This document shows positions 11,068-22,585 of a DNA stretch of 64,000 nucleotides, piece by piece. A program made the position numbers and the translations under genes. Source of the DNA: Cerrena zonata (taxonomy: Eukaryota > Basidiomycota > Agaricomycetes > Polyporales > Cerrenaceae). Numbering within the stretch: the first letter of the stretch is position 1; every line of letters begins with the position of its first letter. The notes under the pieces were generated by a model. It was given only the letters and a program-made list of their open reading frames with translations. It was not told where the DNA came from and did no database searches. The stretch spans positions 186,001 to 250,000 of the forward strand of contig JASBNA010000032.1 of NCBI GenBank assembly GCA_038087015.1. The letters are read 5' to 3'.

Positions 11068-12801
11068 ATGTACGGTCTTTGTTCTATATTTCTTGCGACT
11101 GCACTGTTCGTCAGTGTCGAGATATTTGCCGTTCCGGTCCCTTCCCGTACGTCCAATGACGTCAATATTCAGGATCGTAGAGAACTAAACTTTCATAACA
11201 GAGAAACTACTTGCATTGAATCCGTACCCAAATAAGCCTCGAATTACCTTCAAGGGAGATGGTACATTCAAGCTTACTGTATTCTCTGATCTGCACTTTG
11301 GAGAGAACCCTTGGGACGACTGGGGCCCAGTCCAAGATATAAACAGCCTTCAGTTGATGCGAACTGTGCTCTCAAGCGAAAGTCCTGACTTTGTGTAAGT
11401 ACCCTTACCCGTCCCAAATTACTTCCATTAAACCTGCACATCACAGTGTTTTGAACGGAGATTTAATCACTGGCGAGAGTAAGTTGACATCTCTTAACAG
11501 GGTGATGGAACAGAACTGATCAGTTATTGTAGACACTTTCAGAGAGAACTCAACCACTCTCATCGATGAGATTGTCGCGCCGCTAAACGAGGCGAAGATC
11601 CCCTTTTCGTCTACCCATGGAGTAAATTTACAACTTTCAGGATACTGAATACTATACTAACATTTGCTCATCCAGAATCACGATAACCAAGCCAATATAT
11701 CTCATATTGAGGAGATCCGACGTGAACAACTTGTTGCTCCGTTGTCCTACACCCGTACCGCACCTCCTGGAATTGGTGGCCAAAACGGTCCAGGAACTTA
11801 CTGGATACCAGTACGCATCTACCAAACGTGTCATTCTTCCTTCAATTCATCCTTTTATTAGGTCTACACACATAAGAATGGTACAATATTTCACTCACGA
11901 AAAGGTTTCCATAGGCTGAATGAACAATAGACCTCACACCATCCCTTATTCTGTGGTTCTTCGATTCAAGAGGTAAATTCCCATTCAATGTCAAACCCTA
12001 GATTTCACTCATCGCTCGCTAAGGCGGATTCTTCGAGCCAACCGGTCAACAGGGAGTCCCGGATTGGGTCGATGATACAGTCGCAGGTTGGATCCAAGAG
12101 CAAACCTCAATTATGGATGCAACATGGGGACCTGCCGAACAAAACAGAGGAGCATTAGCATTTGTACACATTCCACCGTTCGTATCAGATCTCAGGTCCC
12201 ATCCAAAACGATACTGAAGCACACGTTAGTCATGTTGTCCAAGCCACGCAAACGACGCTGAATAGTACTCGGAACCCCGGTCTCAACGGTGCGTTGAACT
12301 CTATCCTCAAGCGTACTCAGTGACTGATGTCTGTAATGCAGCTGATACCCTTGGCTCTGGCTCTACACAAGCCACATCGGAGGCATCTTCGGCCGGAAAA
12401 GATCAACCCTTCTGGGACTCCTTGAACGCTAACGCCAAGAACTTGCACGCGGTTATCTCTGGTCACGGTAAGTCTTGTTAACTTTTAGTTGCGTTTGTCA
12501 ACTCACAAATCTATGTGAAGACCATGGTAATGAATGGTGTGTTCGTGAACCAACCAAGAAGGTGATCTTCTGTTTCGACAAACATTCTGGGTGCGTCTTT
12601 CGTCAATTCAGTAAACTTAACGCCTGGCAGGACTGATATCGTCTCTGTAGATATGGCGGTTATAGTGGTACTGAATGGGGACATGGTGTTCGCAACATCG
12701 TTTTCAATTCACCCAACCCCAAAGATAGCCTCGAGACTTGGATTAGGCTTGAGGCAGGTGAGACTAGGGCAAGAGTCACATTGGATGCCAATTATCAGTA
12801 A
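11068..12801 (+). CDS. Secreted calcineurin-like metallophosphoesterase (DCR2/PAP28-like)
   Basis: The start [21 protein letters not shown] is a signal-peptide-like hydrophobic segment. A GTACGT donor near 11141 joins to AGAAACTACTTGC near 11203, restoring [13 protein letters not shown]. The metal-binding motifs then appear in order: [26 protein letters not shown], a region around FVHIPP, and VISGHDHGNEWC. This is the complete D-x-H / G-D / G-N-H-D / H / G-H-D-H set of the calcineurin-like fold. The protein ends [11 protein letters not shown] with TAA at 12799-12801. Fungal relatives of this layout are called DCR2 or purple-acid-phosphatase-like proteins. The natural substrate is unknown. The gene has about nine exons with short introns and no visible break. 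Confidence 0.85.
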
Positions 12802-13082
12802 GTTGTTCGACGTTCAATGTGCATGTACCGATATGAAGAGGCGTATCCTCAATTGTGAATTCGAGCTCCTCATTGTCATTTTCGCTAGGACGCACGAAAC
12901 TTTGGACTAAAAAAGACGTCTAGTCAGACAAATAGGAGAGGTAGATGTCCCAATCTTAGTCTGGTGTTTCATTTTAGGGATGAGCTCCGTCCCACACGGT
13001 GGTGATATTATCGGGATTGTAACTAATAAACAGACTGCGAATAAGTTAAGTGTATGCAAAAGTGAGAATTCTAACGGAAAGT

Positions 13083-14824
13083 CTAGTCATCTGCCTCCTC
13101 CTGTAATGTCAGTCGTTCGTGAACCAGACGAGCGACGAGTTCTGCGTCTATCGGGATTTCGTTTCCTTGGAACCCTTCGGGGTAGGCTACAGGAGGGACA
13201 TCTGGTCGAGTAAACGCGCTGTTTGAACACGAACGCTTAGGGTAAGCGAAGGACATAGCGGATAAACAGGAAATATACTTACGAATCGCCCCAGAAGCCA
13301 TAGTGCACCATGCCCAAAGCACGAGTGGTATACTCATAATCGTGAGCGAAACCTCCGGGATAGAAGAACTCCATCACAGTCGACTTGGGTGTAGGCTTCA
13401 TCCAAACAAGTGATGTTAGACCGTTACCGTGTACACCCATCATAATCTTAAAAGAAATGTCAGGAACACCGTGCGCTTCAGATAAACTTTACGTACCGTG
13501 GTTCTACCTGCAAGGCGCAGTTGCTCCTGCCTTGAAAGTTTATCCATACTAACAACGTTCACTTCATAGCCATAGGTATCCCTCAACTTGTACAACTCCT
13601 TCACTAGCCTGTCGTGGTGCTCCGGAATCAACATACGTCTTCCCCATCCCTGTCTCGAGACATAAGTGATCACTGGAGGAGCAGTGCTCTCCAAGGAATC
13701 GGGATTTTCTTCTTCCTTCAATCCAGCAAAGCGCATGACGTTGTTTCTAACGGGCAACCACCAATGTACACTACCCGGTAAGGCGAAAGCATTGGCAGCA
13801 GTTCTTTGGGTCTTGAGGAAGTTAGTCCCGTGCATAGCGGCCGCACGGTCAGCAAACAAGACCCTATCAAAAACGAACGGCCGACCCATGTCCGCACGTT
13901 CATTCCAATCGTTCCAGAACTCCATGGTGATTGAGGGGAACGAGCTAAGGAGAACGAATTGATTCATTGCTGCATAGTCTCGCCAATTGGCCGCGTCGAT
14001 GTGGGTGAACATCATTCGTCTTGGCGTAGGAAGAGACGTGGCTCCGTTACTGTTTATCGACGGATCTAGAGAGGAATATGTTCTCCACATGCCGAAGAAG
14101 ATCTCGGCGGACCAGTGGTAATAGTGCGTAATGCTAGAAGACAAGTGAGAAAGTGTTTCAAGATATGGTATTGTCAATCGTACAATTCTTTGGGATCATT
14201 GGCAAGGAACTGCGGGATATGTCAGCTACAGCACCTAATGCCCGACAAGATACACTCACAGTCACACCGTCCAACCTATCTGCCTGTGTACCGAACAGCT
14301 TGCTCGCCTCGTCGGTACTAATGATACGCATTTCCTTGTCAGTTGGTCTCCTTTTCAATTCTTCTGGCCTTCCGTTCTTAATAGCAATTGACGTTGACGA
14401 TATGAGGGCTCGATCGGGTATTGTGTGCGGGCTATCCGTGACAATATACACGGTTCCATTCAGAATATACAGCCTATCGAAAATAGTCCACCCTAAGCAA
14501 CATATCAAATTAGTTTCGCTGTAAAGTGGGCAAAATGTGTTCATGTTACATACCAGGAACGTGTGCAACTATCTCTGTCTCTGGAACTTGACCCAATCCC
14601 CATTGTAATGGCGCATTTAGTTGCTGCAGTGAATATTGCGATTCAAATGGCACAGACTTCGTCTTTGAGTATAGTTGCTCATTCGCGTCGGAGTTGGACC
14701 CTATCCCTGTGATATCTGAGACATTGATGTTACTGGACTTTAACTTGCTAGACCCAGAAAGCAGCACGACTAGTAGTACTCCAAGAAGGAGTATTTCTCT
14801 TAACGTAGGCGTAAACGGTGGCAT
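13083..14824 (-). CDS. Glycosyltransferase family 61 (DUF563) type II membrane protein
   Basis: The ATG at 14822-14824 starts a short cytosolic N-terminus, followed by a signal anchor (EILLLGVLLVVLLSGSS). This suggests a Golgi type II membrane enzyme facing the lumen. Downstream come WTIFDRLYILNGTVYIVTD, an HYYHWSAEIFFGMW exon, VLFADRAAAMHG, and the DUF563 core ITYVSRQGWGRRMLIPEHH. The next exons give MMGVHGNGLTSLVWM, MEFFYPGGFAHDYE and ALGMVHYGFWGD. The G-V-H-G-x-x-L-T motif is the family hallmark. GT61 enzymes include xylosyl-, arabinosyl- and GlcNAc-transferases; the donor and acceptor cannot be told from sequence here. The stop TAG is at 13083-13085 after LTLQEEADD. The gene has about five exons and looks intact. 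Confidence 0.85.
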
Positions 14825-15145
14825 TGTTGGAGCGTATAAGCCTATAGAGAATCAGTCATTGAGTAGCTTTCGACGACCGTAGAATCGGATTTGCAAAGAG
14901 TGTGACTGGTGGACCCAGTGGCTTTGGAGACTTGGCGAGAGTGGTGGTGACGGAGGCAAGTTTAGACTCGACAAGGCGCCCATATAGACAAACTATGTTT
15001 ATTTTTGGCGAATTGGGCGAAACTCAAATACGATTTCAAATCTCACACACGACACGACAAGTAAGCTCGAACAAGACATATATAGCAAGTTATATGACCT
15101 ATTGACAGTATACAATTACATCGTAGGGATCAAGATGTGTAGTTT
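14825..15145. other. Spacer between two co-oriented genes
   Basis: This is the promoter side of the GT61 gene and the 3' flank of snurportin. A CATATATAGC block near 15077-15086 could serve as a TATA element on the minus strand. Nothing else was seen. Confidence 0.4.
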
Positions 15146-16768
15146 TTAAGTCATCTCGACCTCCACAGGTTCACTGCCCCTTGCTCCCGGAGATCGCGAC
15201 AGTCTCTTCCTGAGCAACCTAGAGATATATTCGTTGTGAGTCACAACAAGGAGATGTGCGATAGAGAATACCTTTCAAATTGTCCAAGAGGGCTCTCGCT
15301 TGACGACACGTCCATATGATCCTGATCTTTGTCTTTCCACTCGACGAATGGTCGGATGGGGACCCAGAGACTCAACGGACTTGTTCCAGGTTCGTACGAG
15401 GCTTGGGAAAGATATAGAAGAATCCCGTCAGACCCAATGTTCACTTCAACATCCTGCAATTCCTGCGTCGGAGTATCGAGGTCCATTCCTGCTGAGTTGA
15501 TATTTGGAACTTGGATTGATATGCGACGTGTAGAGCGTGTCAATGGTATAAGTTCATCAACGAACCTTGATATTGTTGTGTTCGTATGGTATGGTATGGG
15601 GGTGAAATTTACAGGATAGGCAAATTGGAAGTGTATCTTCGCCCCATCGGTCCGAGAAGCATTCACATCAGATGCAGGAGGGAATACCGGTAGTTCAGAC
15701 AACCTGGTGTCTCGCCACCAAAATCTGGGAAGAAAACCATGGTTAAGGTGTGACCAATGGAGATAATCTGTCATATTTCATGAGCACTTACCTAAAGGGC
15801 GTTTCACAGTCCCCGATGTCTTGACCTTTCCAAGTCAACACATCTAGAACATGTACAATGCCATTGAGTTTCCAATTCGCATCGAGGATACAATCAAGCA
15901 CAGTATGCGGAGGTAAACTCGACGGGAAGGGTTTCATCAAAGGCTTTCCAAGCACACGAGATCGAATCGTTGTGTTCGGGACTAAATATAAATCATAAGT
16001 ACATAACATAGGGATACGAAATAATCTTACCAAGACCAGCGATTCCAGAAGCCGCATGTGTGATAACCATACAACGTTTCCCCGAAGGAACAGGTGCAAC
16101 GGCAACCCATCCACTCTCCAAATCGCTCGGGATCCCATCCTCGTGAAACAAATCCGACTCGTCTGACATTTCCAATAACTCGGCATACATGCATTTGTCG
16201 GCCCATTTCCCTAGTTTCTGATTCTGAGTTGCTTTTTGAGATTGACGACCTTTTCCTTTACGTTTCTTCTTCGTCCGCTTCTTGCCATTTGTTTGTACAT
16301 CGCTTTCCTGCTCAGGGGGTATGGACTCACTGGTTTTGATAGGGATTTCTACCGCACTTGTGCCCACATCTGCAGGGGGGAGCATGGGTGCAAAGGATGC
16401 TATCCCTTCCCGGATTATTTCAGGACCAACATTGACTGTAGTATTATCATCTTCGTCTCGTTCATCGTCTGACGGCCCTAGGTTCAGATCGGCAAATAGA
16501 TCGAGCTGTCTGGAGGAATCGAAACGCTCTGCACGTCGCTAGAGCTATGATCAGATGAAGAAGTTAGTACATAATTGAACCCAAGGCGCACTCGTTTTTG
16601 CTCCTCAAGTGCCTATAAAGCTAACATTTGAACTGGAAACTGAGAATGAAGAGAGCATGTACGCACCTTCTTCCTTCTAGCTTCTTGACTCGCTCGGGGA
16701 TCACTCAAGTGCGCAGGAGGTGATTTGTATGACGCCTTTCTATCAGCCAAACGAGACGCAGACGACAT
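15146..16768 (-). CDS. SNUPN: Snurportin-1, m3G-cap-binding import adaptor for U snRNPs
   Basis: Snurportin binds the trimethylguanosine cap of mature U snRNAs and links them to importin-beta for nuclear import. The ATG at 16766-16768 gives MSSASRLADRKASYKSPP, then a basic R-A-S-Q-E-A-R-R-K-K helix that fits the importin-beta-binding region. A charged linker follows (KKRTKKKRKGKGR). The cap-binding domain begins at SGWVAVAPVPSGKRCMVI and continues VLDCILDANWKLNGIVHVLD, VLTWKGQDIGDCETPFRFWW, and DGILLYLSQASYEPGTSPL with SLWVPIRPFVEW. These follow human SNUPN in order (WLVVVCPVGKR, DCIY, DVMCWRG, DCQTDFRFYW, FYHKQTHYSPGSTPL). The stop TAA is at 15146-15148. It is intact, with about six exons. 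PRP3, a U4/U6 protein, also lies in this window. Confidence 0.9.
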
Positions 16769-16827
16769 TGTGCTCAGGTAATGATATCTTCAAGCGCAAA
16801 ATATGGAACAAGGTGGGTATCGTTGGA

Positions 16828-16837
16828 GATATAAATC
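16828..16837 (-). promoter_or_regulatory. TATA-like element upstream of snurportin
   Basis: On the minus strand this reads GATTTATATC, about 60-70 bases before the ATG at 16768. The call rests on motif and position only. Confidence 0.3.
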
Positions 16838-17012
16838 CTGCATCAATATTCGAGATGCATGTCAAGATCTAAGATCGTACTGTCACAGTTCTCGTGAAAT
16901 ATGTGTGACATCGTTGTGACATATGCCAGAAGGGTTGGACGCAACTTTAGACCTAAGCAGACCTAATTTTGGACGATGTTGTACAGTGACTAATGGTGCA
17001 TTAATTTCTATA

Positions 17013-18133
17013 TTATACAGAGCGTTTTAATCTCCACCCGTGTACCGTCGATCTAACCTCCTCATCACCAAAGTCTTCCGGGAACATGGGCTAGATACAA
17101 CATCAGAAATCTGAAGAGCCAAACAAGAGATGCGGGACGCCATACTGGGAATTTCTGTGTCAAGATTTCCTCGCAGTTCCATCCCCGGATCTTTGCCTTC
17201 TCAAAGAAGTCCATATCCCGATGCGCAAGATGTGGGCGGTGATGGGTATAAAATACCAGTAAGCATGGCTCAGAGCTAGTATCGGGATTGGGTTGTTTTA
17301 AAGCGTCTTCGGCGGTGTTGAGGAGGGCATCGTGCTAGAAGAATTGGTGAGGCGTTTACACCATGGGTTTAGCGCAAATTCTACCTGTGAATGGTTGAAG
17401 ACAAGATCTGACATTATAATCAGGTCAAACCTTGGGTCTTCGAAATCTTTCGATTTTGAGCGAAGGAGAGGGTCAACTTTATGACCCCAGATGTAACCCT
17501 AGGAGTAGAGATGTAGCGTAATTTCTAAAGAAGAATATAAGACACACATCAACGTGGGCATGCTCTACAAGCTCTTTCGGAACGTTTTGGATCACATTGT
17601 GGCGCAAATTATCTATCAAGGAAGAATCTGGATAATCGGTTAGAACCGCCTGTGGTATTCCATGTTAGAAATGGAATGCTGAATGCTAAATCATAGACCT
17701 TGCATTTTCTGCGCCATTCAAAACGGTTACAATGCCAGGAAGACCGCCTCCAGCTCCTAGTTCCAGGACAGAGCCATCCCGATACAATTCAGGATGTGAG
17801 TCTAGATAGGTCGCAAAAGCACGCGAAGCATTCCACCTAGTATCCCGTTCAGTGAAACTAGAATAGCCCAACTAAGAGGGATTTGATTCACAGGTGATGA
17901 CCCCACAGTGGATGCGATCCAACAAGTCTAATATCAATTTTGGACCATTGGTCCAGGCCATCGTCTGTCGAAGAAGTGCTCCGAGTATATGTAGCGATAG
18001 TAGGCTCAGGGGTGGGAGGTCTTGGCGGTTCCTTTCAGATACATCACAATGTTGAGAAACGACAGAGGGGAGGGCGTCGTACCGTGAATACGGCATCTAA
18101 AGAAAAATTGGTGTCTTCGTCCGAATCAGACAT
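17013..18133 (-). CDS. EFM7: EFM7-type protein N-terminal and lysine methyltransferase (formerly NNT1)
   Basis: This family of SAM-dependent methyltransferases modifies the N-terminal Gly and the adjacent Lys of translation elongation factor eEF1A. The ATG at 18131-18133 gives MSDSDEDTNFSLDAVF. The next exon reads EPPRPPTPEPTIATY and IDIRLVGSHPLWGHHL. A 55-base intron with GTGAAT donor and ACTAG acceptor then leads to WNASRAFATYLDS. Motif I is VLELGAGGGLPGIV, followed by LTDYPDSSLIDNLRHNV and the motif IV-like MSDLVFNHSQH. The C-terminus PMFPEDFGDEEVRSTVHGW with TAA at 17013-17015 matches the family ending very well. It is multi-exon and intact. Confidence 0.88.
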
Positions 18134-19326
18134 TGGATCGCGGCCTAGGTACAAAATCGAGTCTATAGAATCCATTAATACGAGTTACAGGATCTATGTG
18201 CAAGCTATAATATTAACATTCACCTGATTTCTGGCTTCGTTGAGTGTACAAGTTCGATAGGAGAACTTGAACAGAGAAACACTAAGTTTGAAATATTGAC
18301 GGCCCGCTCCCGGCCGTGTCGAGACAGGAATTGGCAAACCATGACAACATTGACAACTCTTTCCCATTTACGATGATCACCTCCGTTGCAATATTACATC
18401 GTTTTGCTTCATCTCACCGCATATATGAAAGAGTACCTTGAGTCTATCTCTCACGTATGAAGAGAGTATTTGAGTTCTCCGCAGCGCGTTTTCCCAGCCT
18501 TGTTCGCGCGTTAAGACATCCCTGGTCCCTGCGCACTCCGGCCGTCTAGCGGTGATTGTGGCAAATCTTAAAACTTGTAGGAGATACTAGTTTTAAAGCC
18601 GGTTAAGTTTATGGAATATATAGGTATGTTCTGTTCCTAGATAGCTCAGCGTTCAAACTAAGATGGAATATCAGACATAGTGAAAAAAACTGCCAAATTC
18701 AAGGACATGAAAACGTATGAACATATTATTCGTGGATTACTACTTCGGCTCCGTGCATTTCGCCCATTGTCTATATCGGGAGGAGGTGAGCTCTTAAGAT
18801 CACACAGAACATTTTGAATTTAAGGGACCAGACGAGGCTCATTCCATTTGCACTGAATGTCCTTTTACTAAGCACAGGCACTTCTACAGAAGTTTGCCAT
18901 TAACATACATCGTCTACCCATACCCGACGAATCACTGGAGACGTGTCACAAATTCCGAGGGTACGCTGGGAACGTAATTGAATGCTATTGATATCTTCAC
19001 GTGATAGGTGTACACCCATGACAGCTCGTACCCAATCCGATCAAGCCTGCTTGCTTCTTTCGGGTTTCCTGACGTCCCGCCTTGCTCCTGTGATCGTCAT
19101 CCTTCCATATCGTCGCTTTCTCATCAAAAAATAGTACAAACCGTTCCACAGGTTTGGGGTCCCACGGATTTTAGAGAGAATAACACACCGTCAGAACTCT
19201 ATTCAGCGTTACGGTTCCCAAGCGTTATGGGATTTCCTTATATCTACGCGATTGAAATGAGTTTGGTTTCCACCGAGCGTTCGTCGCGACTTGATCCCCA
19301 GGCCAACTCTTCTGCACGACCTCGCC
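18134..19326. other. 1.2-kb bidirectional intergenic region
   Basis: This region lies between divergent genes (EFM7 on minus, MFS transporter on plus). I see no coding frame with family support, no tRNA and no long repeat. A TAGCTCAG string near 18646 resembles a tRNA A-box but has no B-box downstream. Open frames that run into the MFS start from 19008 appear to be 5' leader. Confidence 0.5.
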
Positions 19327-21969
19327 ATGTCGGAGACCAAGCACGAGCCTTCTGTGACTGGACAGGACGACGAGAAGACCTCGGTCGCACCTGAGGCCCA
19401 ATCCACTCACTCTAGCGAGATTGATCTCCTGAACTACCATGAACATAATGCTGGACGATTGGTTGTCACTCCAGAGTATGTTTTGACATTTCACTCATTT
19501 TATTTGACTAGTAAGCCTGACTGTATATGGAACAGAGAAGCAAAAATCGAATTTGGTGAAACAGTCGCAAACAGGCTGAAGCTCACTAAGGACGGCAAAG
19601 TAGTACTGTGGCCACAGCCTGCTGATGACCCCGATGATCCTCAGAACGTACGCACGCAACCTGTTTCAGCTTTTGCGATCTTGGTATTCACTTCGGAAAT
19701 ATAGTGGTCAGATACTAAGAAGGGCGTTCAACTGGCTATTATTACTCTTGCCGCCATTGTGCCTGACTTCGACTCTGGAATAGGTATGTCGAAGAATGCT
19801 GACAGCTCGATCCCCTTTAATGGATTGAGTTTTCGTCAGGTATCACGACTATTTTTGCACTAGCTCAGCAGTTCAACACTACCACCGGTGTTATCAATAA
19901 CCTTACATCAAAGTAGGTTCACTTCTACGAAACCTCTCTGATAGCATATTATTTACTGCCAAATCTATAGTTGGAGCATCTTCCTTCTAGGTACGCTTCG
20001 TAGAACATTTAATCACATTCGATGGTATTTTGACTCCGGATCTCAGGTTGGGGTGGCCTTTTTGCAGTCATGCTCATGCGTCGCTACGGACGTCTGCCTG
20101 TACTCTTCTGGTCACAAGTGTTTGCGGTGGGTTGGTTGGTAGGCTGCACCTTTGCTCCTAATATTAGGGTGTTCACGGGTACGTGTTTGTATGCCTGGGT
20201 ATTTTTCGGTGTTATTCTCAAGCTCCTCTTAGCGATGAGATGTCTGAACGGTTTCTTTGCGTACGTTCGGATCATGTTGTCTTCCAATTGCATCACTGAT
20301 ATTATGATTTCTACTCAGAACATGTCCTCAAGTCACCGTATGTCATGCCATCTCACGCCTCTTAGTTTGCGCCTCAATCTAACATGTGTGCCAGGGTCTT
20401 TATGTCGTCACAGATATGTTCCCGTTCCATCTTCAAGCGCGAAAGGTAGGGTCTATTGTATTATAACACGAATTTCGGCTAACCCCATTGATTGATGTAT
20501 GCTAGTTGAACATTTGGACGATGGGTTTCATTTTGTCCCCCTTCCTTTCGCCATTCGCTTTCGGATTCCTGGTTGCAAGGACAACGTTCGTACAGTCCAC
20601 CCCTCGTATTCACTTTGTTTACTCATGAGATAGCGTATAGATGGCGTTGGGCTTATGGAATTGGCTCTATGTACGGTGCAATCGTTGTTCTCTTAATCGT
20701 ACTCTTCATGGAAGAAACGTAGGCCTAATTCTTCATATTATAATCCTATGTTACTGATTTTTGAGTTTGGATTTCTTTCAGTATGTACGACCGTAAACTC
20801 CCTAACCCGAGACCATTTGGCAAACCCAAGTCACTTATACGCGACCGCTTCGAGACCTTAGTTGGTATTACCGGAGCTCGTATGGCCCAATTCCGAGTAC
20901 CGTGGTCAGAGACTGTTCTCGTTTGGTTCAAACTTGTCTGGAGGCCTCATCTCCTTGGTATCCTCTGGTTCGAAGTATGCCACCATCTTAGTTATGTCAA
21001 GAACGCTCTTACTAAGACTCGCTCTAGGCTCTTCTCTTCGGTTTTAGCATTGGTATCAACGTGAGAATTTCTGGTGCTTTGTTTTGATGCTCTAGTGTTA
21101 AGTAATGTATAGGTGACCTTCGCTGTGTTTATTGGTACTCCTCCACCGGTTGGCTACGGTCTTGGTCCGTTCGCTGTGGCCGGTGCTTATGGGTGAGTGA
21201 ATATGTTGACGTAACATTGCTCGTCTAACTCCATATTTCTTAGAACCCCCATTGTTGCGGTACTCATTGGTGAAGTTCTGGGTCGGTATTTCAACGATTG
21301 GGTTATGAACTTTGCTATCCGACGGAATAAGGGTGTTTTCGAGGCTGAAACCCGTCTTTGGTAAGTAGCTCAGGCTATCTACGAGACGGTATTGTGTGCT
21401 TAAAGCTCCCATCAGGACGTGTTACATCGCCATCCCACTCTATATTTGTGGATTTGTGGTAATCGGCGCAGCCCTTCAGAACCATCTATCCATTGGTGCT
21501 CTCATTATGGGTTGGGGTATCGCAGAAGTTGCCACCATGATCAACACGGTTGCAGTCTGTGAGTATTGTCCCACATTCACTATTCAAGTACCATTCCTCA
21601 TTTGCTTGGTCCTGAATTAGACGCGTATTGCAATGATTGTTTCCCTCGTCTCCAGGTAAGATGGCTCCTCGAGAGTCCCGGGAATACGCTTATTCACATC
21701 GGTCTCTATAGGGTGAGATATCTGCACTGATTAATTTGGCCCGTACGCTCGGAGGATTCAGTGTGGCATACTTCCAAGTTCCTTGGGCGACGAAGAACGG
21801 TGCCTTGCAGACATTCGGATGCGAAGCAGCTATTGTAACGGGCTTGTTCTTGCTGATTGTTCCTGCACTCCAGCTCAAGGGACGGTACCTCAGGGTAAGC
21901 TTTCTATAAAAGGTACTGCGTTCATTGTTGGAACTGACTTTGCTCGACTAGGAACGGTTCTCTTACTAA
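19327..21969 (+). CDS. Major facilitator superfamily transporter (DHA1-like, general substrate)
   Basis: The chosen ATG at 19327 gives MSETKHEPSVTGQDDEKTS, a hydrophilic N-terminus typical of fungal DHA1 transporters, ending in the family block WPQPADDPDDPQN. Twelve-helix features follow. Examples are VQLAIITLAAIVPDFDSGIG, an A-loop-like MRRYGRLPVLFWSQVFAVGW, WRWAYGIGSMYGAIVVLL, a long central loop (NPRPFGKPKSLIRDRFETL), LGILWFE, TPIVAVLIGEVLGRYFND, and GGFSVAYFQVPWATKNG. It ends GRYLR joined to ERFSY, with TAA at 21967-21969. More than ten short introns interrupt it. The substrate cannot be predicted; homologues are annotated as multidrug or general-substrate carriers. An upstream in-frame ATG at 19291 is less likely. 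Confidence 0.85.
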
Positions 21970-22585
21970 TGACTAATGTCTCTATTTCTGTTGACTTGTG
22001 GATGATTGAGTTTGTTGGTTCTACATTTACCCATTTTGTGATTGTGATACCTCCGAGTCTGCTATTCGTTGTGCTAGCTGTCTTTTGTTCTCTATGTGTA
22101 GAAACAGTTTAGGAAATTGTACTATTTTTCCGGCTAGCACGATCTTCGGATTCAAGTTACCGGACCCCGCTACGTTAAGTTCTGAGGCCGACTCAGAGGT
22201 AATGCTTGCTCAGGAATCCCTGAGTTATTTCGAGCTTAGTTGTACAGTCATACGAGAGAGATGAACATGAGGTGCTGGCTAGCATTGAATCTTTTTGCTA
22301 CCAAACTTGGTGGGGGCCAACAGGCGTCTGCTTGTTTGCGCTCGATCTGATCGAGATCTGCATAGATCTCGACCCACTGCTAGTAGACGCTGCAGTGGTT
22401 GAAGAGAGACAGTGACTGACCGCCGACTGCATCGCACTTTACGCACCTATCTGCAACCCCTTACACTCGTTGTAGAAGCTTACAGCACACTGATTGTCTA
22501 CCTTTGTATACTCTCGTTTGACCAGCAAGGATCAAATTCCCTAGGTGCACACTACACTACCCCGGCTCCCAAACGTGATGAAGAC
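21970..22585. other. Intergenic region upstream of SIN1
   Basis: No coding frame with family support was found here. The region holds the nested palindromes listed separately and a pyrimidine-rich leader before the SIN1 ATG. Confidence 0.5.
22342..22372. repeat. Overlapping perfect palindromes
   Basis: TCGATC-T-GATCGA spans 22342-22354. It overlaps TCGAGATCT-GCAT-AGATCTCGA, a perfect 9-base inverted repeat with a 4-base loop, at 22351-22372. It sits about 215 bases upstream of the SIN1 start. It could be a binding site for a dimeric factor or simply a hairpin. Confidence 0.7.

Noticed and set aside
18641..18665. TAGCTCAG string resembling a tRNA A-box
   Set aside because: No B-box (GGTTCGAnnCC) or acceptor stem occurs at a suitable distance.
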